64,000 nucleotides of DNA from Chamaea fasciata (Eukaryota > Chordata > Aves > Passeriformes > Sylviidae): contig JARCOQ010000016.1 in the NCBI GenBank assembly GCA_029207755.1, positions 10,030,501 to 10,094,500 of the forward strand. Direction: 5' to 3'. Below the pieces are notes generated by a model that had not been told where the DNA came from, made no database searches, and saw only the letters and a program-made list of their open reading frames with translations. Shown in pieces: positions 23,883 to 33,739 of this stretch. Each line of letters opens with the position of its first letter. Position 1 is the first letter of the stretch. The position numbers were made by a program, and so were the translations under genes.

Positions 23883-26800
23883 ATGGCAACGGGCGCGGGG
23901 CCGGCGGCGCTTACGGCAGGAGCGGCCGGGCCGGGCCGGGGCGCGGCCGCCGCGGGCTCCGGGTCCCCCGCGCCCCCCGCCGCCCTCATCGGCCTCCCGC
24001 CGCCCTTCGGCGAGCAAGGTACCGCCCTCACGGCGCCCCGGCCCGCACAGCCAGGCCTGGGGGCGGCGCGGCCCGCTGGGTGAGGGGGCTGGGCCGGTGC
24101 TGTCAGCGGGGCGGGAGGCGGTGGGGTATCCGTGTGCCTCGCCCGGGTTGGCCGCGCTCCCCTCCGCCGTCCCCGGCAGCTCAGCCGCAGACAGAGCGGC
24201 GGTGCCGGCTGTATCGCGGTGCCGGGGGAGGCTGTGGAGCTGCCCCAGCCCGGCTGGACGAGGTTCCGTACCGGCTGCCCCGGGGTGGCCGCGCTGGAGC
24301 CGGGAGCGGGGAATACACCGGCCCCTTCACCCCGAGCCCATCCCGGCACCCCGGGGGCCGTGTCCCGGCCCCGCTCACCCCGTTTCCCCCCGCAGACGAA
24401 GATGATGTGCACAAGTGCGGGCGCTGCCAGTCGGAGTTCAGCTCGCTGGAGGAGTTCGTGCAGCACAAGCTGCAGAAGGGCTGCCAGCGCCCTCCCGACG
24501 CGCTCGCCGGCCTCCTCGGCCAGGAAGGACAAAAGGTGACAGCGCCTTCTCCGAGCTGGGGCTGGAAATATTTAAGATGCAGCGGTCTGTTGGGTTGGAG
24601 GGGAGGGAGCAGCGTGTTTAGATGAGCAGAACCGGCCTGCCGAAACGTGCTCTGTGCCAGCAGGTGGTTCCTGCCGTCGAGGAGTCCATCACTGTTGCTC
24701 ACATTGTTGTGGAAGCATCTTCCATAGCAGAGGAGATCAGCAACGCCTCGGCCATCGTAGGTGAGCTCTGGGATGCCTGATACCTGTTCCCTCATCTGTG
24801 TCCTCTGCTGATGGTTTGGGCTGTGGTTGGCTGGGTGACACCTCTATGTCACCGGGATTTGGGGCGGGCTGTTCCTGCAGAGAGCTCTGGGAGGCAGCCC
24901 TGGGCAGCTCTGCAATCCTCCCCACATCAGGGGCATGGAATAGTCATGGAATGGGTTGGGAGGGACCTCGAAGCCCATGCAGTGCTACCCCTGCCATGGC
25001 TGGGACACCTTCCACTGTCCCAGGCTGCTCTAAGCCTTGTCCAGCCTGGCCTTGGGCACTGCCAGGGATCCAGGGGCAGCCACAGCTTCTCTGGGAATCT
25101 GCCAGGGCCTGCCCACCCTCACAGGGAACAGTTCCTTCCCAATATGTATTCTAAATCTACCCTCCTTCAGCTTAATTAATACAACTAATTAATACAAATT
25201 AGATGTTAAACTCTATTCCAGAAGTGCCCATTTTATGCTGCCATAATGAGAAGGTTGCCATAAAGAGTTGCAGGTTTAAAATACCTTTTCTCCTTCTTTC
25301 TGCATGAAATGCTGAAAGAGCAGATGGTTTGTTGGGTAAAGCTGTGTCCTGTAAAGAACCCAAGTGTCTCCCCACCTTTTCCCAGGCAGTGGGCACATCA
25401 AAGAGGTCATTGTGGCAGGAGACCATGTGTTTGAGAACCCCAATGGCCACGTGGATGGGGAGGTCAGTGAGGAGCAGGGCAGCCCTGAGGAGCAGGAGCA
25501 GGACATTTCCACCGAGCTGATCAAGGTGAAGCTGCAGGTCAACAAGGAGGGGAGATATGTGTGTGAGCTGTGCCAGAAGACATTTAAAACTGTGAGTATC
25601 TGCTTTTTAGGGAGCCTTTTAGGCTGGCTGTAAACTTAAGAGATGCTAAGAGTCAGTAGCAGTGTGCTTTAGTGCCAGCTACACTTTCCAGAGGGAAGTT
25701 CTGCTTTCACAAGGAGCCTTGTTGTTCTTTGCAGCTGAAATGTAAAATCTTTAAACTGTTTGGAAGGTCTCTTAAAGGAAATTCTTTCCCTAGGCCAGCA
25801 TCCTCAAAGCTCACATGATCACTCACAGCAGCAGGAAGGACTATGAGTGTAAACTCTGTGGGACTTCCTTCAGGACAAAGGGGTCTCTGATCCGACACCA
25901 TCGGCGGCACACGGGTAAGACTTCTCCAAAATAAGAGATCCTTGTTTCTGGAGCTGCCTGTGGTTATCCATTTGCCTTCCAGTGGAATTCCTTGCTGCTT
26001 CCCATGTTTTGCTGAGCTGAGACCATTGAGCTCCCCAGCATTTGGGGTGCTGGGAAGCAGTGGAAGGTTCAGGGATAGGCACAGTTGTGTGGAAAGCTGA
26101 ACATGTTCTTCAGCCTCTCACACAGAGCTGATCCTGGCAGTGCTGGCTTTCATATGGTTGTCTTCATTCTTGTCATTTCCAGATGAAAGACCCTACAAAT
26201 GCAAGAAATGTGGGAAAAGCTTCCGGGAATCGGGAGCTTTGACTCGGCACCTTAAATCTCTGACACCTTGCACTGAAAAAATCCGCTTCAACATGACCAA
26301 AGAAATAGTTGTCAACAAAGATGATCTGCCATCAGGTACTGACATCAGTGATGCTGCCAGGGCCTGCCTCCTGTCTGATAAAGCCAAACCCTCACAGCAC
26401 TTGGAATAGAAATTCCTCTGGCACAGGTTGCCCAGAGCAGCTGTGGCTGCCCCATCCCTGGAAGTGTCCAAGGCCAGGTTGGGCAGGGCTGAGATGATGG
26501 AAGGTGTCCCTGCCCATGGCAGGTGTGGGACTGGATGACCTGTAAGATCCCTTCCAACCCAAGCCAACCCATGATTCTTATTTATGATAAAAAGTATTGA
26601 GTTTATATCTTTTATACCAGAAAAAAATAACTTATAAAGCAAAGCTATTACCTTGATGCCGGGTGTGGACTCAAGAACTTTTGAGAATCTGGTACAAAGG
26701 TGGCATTAACAGGCACCTTGTGCTCTAAGGCAGGTTTTTTTGGGGCACAGGGAGATGTTGAGGGGTGCATTTCCCCACGTGGCTCATCCCTTGCAGGATC

Positions 26801-29800
26801 CTGCAGCTCCAACACAGACACCATGTCCTCGATAGCGAGCGAATCCATCGAGGCCTCCCCTGTCATCCACCTTGTGACAGATGCAAAAGGCAACGTGCTC
26901 CATGAGGTCCATGTCCAGATGCAGGAACTTCCCGTGGTGGATGCAAAACCCCTGGAGCCAGATGTGAGTGTTGCTTGTCTCAAACACCCTCTGTGTGCTT
27001 TATGCAAAGAATGTTTCATCTCGTGAGCAGAAGTGTCTTGGGTACTGACAGTAAATCTGAGTGGGGTTTCTGTGTGGGCTTTTCATCCCCTGGGTTGTCA
27101 GAATGCAGATCCCCCTCCTCTTCCTCCTCAGCCCAGGCTATTCCCTGGCTGATCTTTCAGCCCCATAGCCCAGCACTGGGCACCCCAGAGAGAGTGACCC
27201 TGGCAGCAGCGTTGCTGTAAAAAAATATGGATTTGCTGTACCCAACTTCCTCTCTGTTCCTTCAGCAGCCGCATCCCGAGGAGCTGCAGTGCGAGGGGGA
27301 AGTGAACAGTGAGAACCTGCTGAGGCAGGCCATGAGGAATTCGGGAATTGTCATCGAGAGAGTGGCTGTGGAGGAGGTGCAGAAGCCGGATGAACCTGTG
27401 GCAGCTGCTCCAGAAGAGCTGGAGGACAAAGGGGTGGACATGGAAGAGGAGCCGTGTGGGGAGGAGTGTGCCAGACTGGAAGGAGCAGAGTCTGTATGTT
27501 TGTATTCCATTAGCACATTAATTTTTTAACCTTCCCTGTCTTTATTTGGTTGTGGGCAGCACTGTTGTCCTCACGTGTCTCTGCCATGCCTGTGGCTTTT
27601 TGTCAGGTTTTAGAGTTACCTTGTATAGGTGTGATTTAAGGGAAGTCACACACGTGCTCTTTCCACAACAGAGATTTCTTACCTGTCAAAGTTGGAGTGT
27701 TTAATTGGGAATTTGGGTAGCAGTCGGAACTGGACACACCAGTACAAAAAGAAAAAGCAGTTTTTTCTCATTTTCTGTCCAGCAGTCAGCTGCAGAAAGA
27801 ACCAACGGGTACAAACGTTACATTTGCTCTCACTGTAATGAAGCCTTCAATGAAGCTGCTGCCCTGGAAACTCACAGCAAGAGTCACAGCACAGGTAACT
27901 CACAGCAAACTCACAGCACAGGGAAAGTGCTGCTGGGGCTGCTGTGTGACACGAGCTGTGGCTCAGTGACTTCAGCCATGTACAGCTCCTCTGATGAGGA
28001 GAAACTGCAGGAGCTGGGCCTGGTCAGCCTGGAGAAGGGAAGGCTGAGAGGGGATCCCATCAATCCACACAAATCCCTCCCAGCGGTGTCACAGGATGGA
28101 GCCAGACTCTGTTCAGTGACAGGACAAGCACCAATGGCCAAAAACTAAAACACAACAAGTTCCACCCCGACATGAGGAGGAACCTCCTTCCATGACACAG
28201 GAAAGAGCAGAGCCCTGGAACAGCTGCCCAGGGAGGGTGTGGATTTCCCTCAGGAGACATCCCAAACCCACCTGGACATGTTCCTGTGTCACCTGCTCTA
28301 GATGATCACCAGAGGTCCCTTCCAACCTCAGCTATTTTGGGGTTCTGTGGAAACCCACACACATGGTTGACAATACAATTCCTCTCCTTCTCCAGGTTAT
28401 GTTTTGTAACAATTCAGTTACACCCGCACCAGCTCCTTGTGCTGCAGGATCATCACACACATCAACCACACATCCTTCTCTCTGTCCCTCTAGAGTACAA
28501 ACCTTTCAAGTGCGAGGAGTGTGGCAAGGAGTTCACCAAGGGCTACCTGCTGAAGAAGCACCAGGAGGTCCACGTCAACGAGCGGCGGTTCCGCTGCGGG
28601 GAGTGCGGGAAGCTCTACAAGACCATCGCCCACGTCAAGGGCCACCGCCGCGTGCACTCGGACGAGCGGCCCTACGCCTGCCCCAAGTGTGGCAAACGCT
28701 ACAAAACAAAGGTGGGCCCCCCTCAAAACCCCCTCCCTGCCCTCCCCAGAGCCAGCCTTTGCTCCTCAAAGTGCAAGTGCCAGCTCGCCTGCCTCATAGA
28801 GGATGCCCGGAGAAGCTGTGGCTGCTCCATCCCTGGAAGTGTCCAAGGCCGGGTTGGCTTGGAGCCACCCTGGTGTTAAAAACGAGGTTCAATTTCTTGG
28901 TAAATTTTAAGAAATAGGTTTGATAAAAAAATAAGGCAATTAGGAGACAGGAAAAAAGCGAAGTACGGCCAGGCTGGGTGACTTGGTATTTAGCCAAGTG
29001 CACACCTTGCTATTTCAGAGGCTCTTTTAAAATACCCTTTATATTTATGAATAAAGAGTTTAAATACCCTTCATTCATAAGTACCTCTATTCATTTCAAT
29101 ATTTGTGAAAAGCCAATCATACGGTATGTATTTATAACACTGGGATGGTGGAAGGAGTCCCTGCCCATGGTGGGGAGCAAGGAGTTCCTTAAGGTTTTTT
29201 TTCCAACCTAAACCATTCAGTGATTCTGTGATCTAAAATTCAAGAAAGATGTTTTGGTTTAGTGGGAAAAGAAGGACAATCTTTGTAAAACCATCACACT
29301 TCTGAAGAAGCTGTTCCTTCATTTTGGATCAAATGTGTAATAACAGTGTCCTGGTTCTGGCCAGGATGGGGTTAATTTTTGCAGTAGCCAGGAGGGTGCA
29401 TGGCCAGAACGTTCTGGTGTGGGGAGAGGGGCTCCTTTTGTCTGTTTATCAGGGCAGGTGAATTGCTCAACTCTTTCTTGTACCCTTTGTCATCAGTAGT
29501 GTTGTTTTCTTATCTTATTTCTGTTCCTGGTTAATTATTCATATCTCAATCCGTGATCTTCACCTTTTGTACCTCTAATTCTCTTCTTCAGCCCACTGCA
29601 AAGGGAGGGGGAGAGGGAGAGGGGAAGCAAGCAAGTGGCTCTTGATTTGGAGAGTCTTGGTGAGAGCCCTGACTTGGGGAGTACCATTCCTAAACCACCA
29701 CCCAAGGAAATCATCCTTGTGTCCTATAAGAGACATCGAGTTCCACTCTGGGACCTAAAACCCTTTACCTCCGAGTTAGCCGTGTCCTTTCTGAGCCCTA

Positions 29801-32440
29801 CCCTTGCCTCCCCGTGTGTGCAGAACGCCCAGCAGGTGCATTTCCGTACTCACCTGGAGGACAAGCCCTACGTGTGCCAGTTCTGCAGCCGGGGGTTCCG
29901 GGAGAAGGGCTCTCTGGTGCGCCACATCCGCCACCACACCGGAGAAAAGCCCTTCAAGTGCTACAAGTGCGGGCGCGGCTTCGCCGAGCACGGCACCCTC
30001 AACAGGCACCTCAAAACCAAAGGTGAGCACGGCTGCCCTGCTTGGGGGGAGCCGGCTCTGGGCTTGGCTTTGGGTGGGAATGGTGGTCAGGGTGGGTCTA
30101 ATGACCCGCGTGGAAGCGGGGATGCTCTGGGAGGGAGATGCGTGAGGAAAGTTGTCTCCAATAATCTGGTTTGGTGGGATTAGTTGCACTGGACTTGCTG
30201 CTCCTTTAGCTCCTAAGCAGGGATTTACAGGCTTCTTCAGGTGGTGCTGATGGTGTTACTCCAAAGGAATGGTACAGGTTTACTGGAGGAAAAAACGGAC
30301 TTTTGTTGGAGATACTGAGATGTGTCAGCAGAAAAGATCAGTGATTTAAAATACACGCAAATTCTTCCTGTATGTTCTTTACACATGGCTTGGAAACCCT
30401 GAGTGGTTTTACTACCTGAATTTACCCATGTGGTGTTTGGCATTTCACTGGAGAGCTGCTCTGCTCCTGATGTCACGTGGGTTCTTCTGGGCTGTTCCTT
30501 GGCTTGTCCTGATGGGCCAAGAGCCCCTCAAGTGACACTGGTCACTTGTCCCCTAGCTCGTACTCTGTAGCATCTTCCAGCTACTATTAGAGATTAGTCA
30601 CAAAAAATGATGTTTTTCTGGACTGCCATGCAGGTGGCTGCCTCCTTGCTATGAAAGAGGTGGAAGAAGTGATAGCGTCAGAGGAGAGTCAGTCTGCTGA
30701 CAACCTAGCAGCCACGGTCCTGTCGGAGGATCCTCACACAGTTCTGGTGGAGTTTTCCTCGGTGGTGGCAGACACCCAGGAATACATCATCGAGGTGAGA
30801 AGGGGCAGCCAAGCCTGCTCATTGGGAATTTAGCACAGGATTTAGTCAGGAAAAGCTCTGCAGTGGTTCATGTTCCTGGTCTGGGCTTTTGGGAGAAGGT
30901 AGAATAGGCTCTGGCCCAGGAGTCAGTGGGATTAGCCTTGTTTGGGCTTCCCTACCCTCCCCAAGTGCTGTGTGTGCCAGGAAAAGGAGAAGGGGAGACT
31001 AACAGTGATTCAGCAGGAGGCTGAGCCTGAGAACTTCTGACCACATCAGATTTTAGGTCCTCACAGGCTTGCTTCAGCTTTCCCTCCTATTTTCTCCCAT
31101 TTCTATTTTTCTTACTTTGTCCCAAATAATCTCTGTTGTTTCTAACAGAGGCTGCCAAAAGCAATGAATTCTGTATTTCACTTTCTCCCCTCCCTCACAC
31201 AGAGCCAGTTCTCATCCCAGCAGGGTAACACAGCTCAATTATTGAATGCTGCTGTAGTTTTTCTCCAGTAGGAGAAAAATCTGCTGCTTGGCCAAATCCT
31301 GCTGAGGGAGGACATTCTCTTTCAGTTACTTGTGAACACTGTGCATTCATTTCAAGCAGTTCCTGATAATGGGATTGGGAGAGAATGTCAAGGAGTTGTC
31401 TTTGGAGTAGCTACTGCATGTGGGGGGAACAGAAAGACCCGTGTAAAAGATCTTAGTGAATTATATCTTAGTGATAAAATTCTTTTTATAAGAACCCAGA
31501 AAGGGAATCATCTTATTTTGTCTTTCAGACTTCTACTGAAGACATGGAGACCAGCGAAGCCACTGAAATAATAGAGGGAACAAGACATGAGGTAAAGCAG
31601 TCCTTCAGTGACAGGAGGGGTGACCCTGTCCTTGTAGGACGCAAAAGAAAGATGAGAAACTGCAAATATTTCAGAACACAAAGAGCATAGAAAAAAGAGC
31701 TTTATTGTCTAATTCTTACTACTTTTTATAAAGTGTTCCAATGCAGACTTAACATGGTTGGTGAATAGGAACAACACCTCTCTAATCCCATTGGTTAAAC
31801 CAGAGAAAGAGCAAACACCACCTGGAGAAAGATTGTTTTGAGGAAGGAGAGTTGTTTGCCAAGATTGTTTTGAGAAGCTTTCTTGACAAATTTTTCCTTG
31901 GGAAAAAGTTAGCAGCTGCTAGCAGGCTAAAATCTCAGACCCAGAAGTACCAGGCTTCACATGACCCATTCCAGCTGGAGCAGCCTGGAACACAGAGCTG
32001 CAGAATGCACTGCTGCACCAGCGCAGTGATAGGTGTCCTTAATTCCCCCAGTCAATGCACCCACGTCATTGCAGCGCCCTGTCCCCTCGCAGGTGGACAG
32101 CCACATCATGAAGGTGGTGCAGCAGATCGTCAACCAGGCCAACTCGGGCCACCAGATCATCGTGCAGAATGTCACCGTGGCCGAGGGAGCCGCGGCCACC
32201 GACGCCGCCGACACCATCACCATCGCCACGCCCGAGAGCCTGACGGAGCAGGTGGCCATGACCCTGGCCTCGGCCATCGGCGACGGCACCGTGCTGGCCA
32301 CAGAGGGCGGGCTGGCCGCACAGGAGGCCACCGTCACCATGGTGGCCTCCGAGGACATCGAGATCATGGAGCACGCGGGCGAGTTCGTCATCGCTGCCTC
32401 GCAGGAGGGCGAGGTAGAGGTGCAGACCGTGATCGTGTGA
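23883..32440 (+). CDS. E4F1: E4F1, C2H2 zinc-finger transcription factor / atypical E3 ligase
   Basis: Fourteen exons close to 782 aa (human about 784): 23883-24018, 24396-24535, 24664-24760, 25386-25591, 25794-25914, 26183-26335, 26797-26963, 27266-27493, 27783-27894, 28494-28711, 29824-30022, 30634-30794, 31529-31591 and 32093-32440 (TGA). A CGRCQSEF finger near residue 53 is followed by three C2H2 fingers (about 182-260; CELCQKTF, CKLCGTSF, CKKCGKSF), an acidic linker, and a second cluster of six from about residue 430. The C-terminal part has the HTVLVEFSSVVADTQEYIIE and DSHIMKVVQQIV segments. E4F1 controls mitochondrial/metabolic and checkpoint genes, binds p53 and ubiquitylates it atypically. 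One linker between fingers is split by intron 10. Confidence 0.97.
24950..25185 (-). mobile_element. CR1 LINE 3' fragment in E4F1 intron 3
   Basis: Antisense CR1 features: GGAATGGGTTGGGAGGGACC, CCCCTGCCATGGCTGGGACA, CAGTTCCTTCCCAATATGTA, and CTAAATCTACCCTCCTTCAG at the end. Confidence 0.85.
26405..26580 (+). mobile_element. CR1 LINE 3' end in E4F1 intron 6
   Basis: Sense CR1: GGCACAGGTTGCCCAGAGCA, CCCCATCCCTGGAAGTGTCC, CCCTGCCCATGGCAGGTGTG, GATCCCTTCCAACCCAAGCC. It begins 70 bp after the exon 6 donor. Confidence 0.85.
28060..28345 (+). mobile_element. CR1 LINE 3' end in E4F1 intron 9
   Basis: Sense CR1, diverged subfamily: AGAGCCCTGGAACAGCTGCC, CATCCCAAACCCACCTGGAC, AGAGGTCCCTTCCAACCTCA. 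Confidence 0.75.
28796..29237 (+). mobile_element. CR1 LINE 3' end interrupted by a 266-bp insertion
   Basis: Left piece (28796-28873): GAAGCTGTGGCTGCTCCATC, CCTGGAAGTGTCCAAGGCCG. Right piece (29143-29237): GATGGTGGAAGGAGTCCCTG ... CCAACCTAAACCATTCAGTG. The break holds the TGTT...AACA element. Confidence 0.75.
28874..29139. mobile_element. Short TGTT...AACA element inserted in a CR1 copy (solo-LTR-like)
   Basis: A 266-bp AT-rich segment starts TGTT and ends AACA, is flanked by CTGG on both sides (28870-28873 and 29140-29143), and contains an AATAAA near 29050. It splits a CR1 3' end: CR1 matches at 28796-28873 and resumes at about 29143-29235. Terminal dinucleotides and a 4-bp repeat fit LTR insertion, but I do not recognise the family. 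Lies in E4F1 intron 10. Confidence 0.5.
29347..29700 (+). mobile_element. Avian ERVL-type solo LTR in E4F1 intron 10
   Basis: It begins TGTCCTGGTTCTGGCCAGGA, followed by GGGGTTAATTTT, the characteristic 5' end of a common avian endogenous retrovirus LTR family, and ends near CTAAACCAC about 120 bp before the acceptor of E4F1 exon 11. No internal viral coding sequence is attached. The right edge is approximate and no clear target duplication was found. Confidence 0.6.
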
Positions 32441-32509
32441 GGGAGGGCAGGGCAAAGGGCCTGGCTGCTCCAGAGAATGTGGGGGAATGTTCTGGAGAGG
32501 AGTGGCTTC

Positions 32510-32655
32510 ATGGGATAGGGCAGGCCTAAAACAGGATAGGACAGGCCTGAAACGGGATAGGACTGGCCCAAAACGGGATAGGACTGGCCCAAAATGGGAC
32601 TAAACAGGCCTAAAATGGGATGGGACAGGCTTAAAACAGGCCAGGGCAGGTCCAA
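32510..32655 (+). repeat. About 21-bp tandem repeat in the E4F1 3' UTR
   Basis: About seven imperfect copies of a unit like AAAACGGGATAGGACTGGCC start 70 bp after the E4F1 stop codon. Confidence 0.85.
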
Positions 32656-32762
32656 GGTGTTCTCAGTCTAAAACCAGTACCACAAGTTGAATCCTCAGCC
32701 TGGTCACACTGAGGAGACTGACAGGTCACAAGTGGCACTCAGTATTCTGTACAGCAGCCTCA

Positions 32763-33226
32763 AATAAAGGAAGATCCTTTGGGAACCAGCCCCCTCTACC
32801 CATGGGACAGCAGTGGTCTAGTTTTTTAAAAGGATTCAGGAAGTGTAGCAAATCTGTGGGGGTCTCACAAGGGATTATTTAAATATATGCATTTGAAACA
32901 AGTTGAGGAAACCAAACCTAAGGAGTTGTGGTGTGTGTTAAGCACCACTGAAACACTCTCATGCCTTTAACCTCACTCCTTCCGGCCTCCCAAGGCATGG
33001 TACTGCAGTATTTCTCTTTTCTTTGATATCCTGGACAAGTAGCCTTATGTACTGGTCTATGAATGCATCATTGTACCCTGCAATGCCAGCCAGGCTGCTC
33101 TGAGAGCCAGCCTGGGGGATGGAAAGCCATATTGTATAGGAATTTGGTTTTTTTAAACCATATATGGATTTTTAATTGTGTATTGTACAGATTTGGCATG
33201 TAAATAAATACATTTTTAAAAATAAA
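32763..33226 (+). terminator. E4F1 poly(A) signals (proximal and distal)
   Basis: AATAAA occurs at 32763-32768, and a distal cluster of AATAAA motifs lies at about 33202-33226 before a T-rich stretch. Either or both could be used; the distal cluster makes a 3' UTR of roughly 800 bp. Confidence 0.6.
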
Positions 33227-33317
33227 ATTATTTAAAGTTCTTACTATATTTTTTTCCAATTTGTCTTCTATTATACTCACACAGAAGAATTTCTGGAAGG
33301 AGAGGAGAACAGGGATG

Positions 33318-33323
33318 CTTTAA
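33318..33323 (-). terminator. Candidate ZDHHC4 poly(A) signal
   Basis: Minus-strand ATTAAA lies about 415 bp past the ZDHHC4 stop, just short of the distal E4F1 signals on the opposite strand. Confidence 0.4.
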
Positions 33324-33739
33324 TTTCCTGAAGGTAATGCTCCAAAGCTGCAGTAGGATATGGTTTCTGCAGGTACGATCCTGACAGAAATCATTCTTTC
33401 AGTTAAATACGCACAACCGGTTTTAGTCATTGTTAACAGTCGTGGGTTAATTGTTTCCCAAAGATACAAAAAAATTGCTGCTTCCTCATAATTCACAGGA
33501 GCTCCGTGTTAGCCCTTCCCAGAGAGAAGGATTCACTCTGGGAAGGTGGACCCAAATCCCTGTAATCAGGGGCCAGGACTGAGCTGGCCCTGAGTCTCAC
33601 TGGGGGAGGGAGCTCAAATGATGCTCTGCTGAGGCACCACTGTGTGAATTCTGCAGTAATCTCATTCCAAAATCTGCCTGGGGCAGCCAAGCCTGCTGCT
33701 GAACCAAAGTCTGAAAAACTGCCCAGAGAAACAATATCT

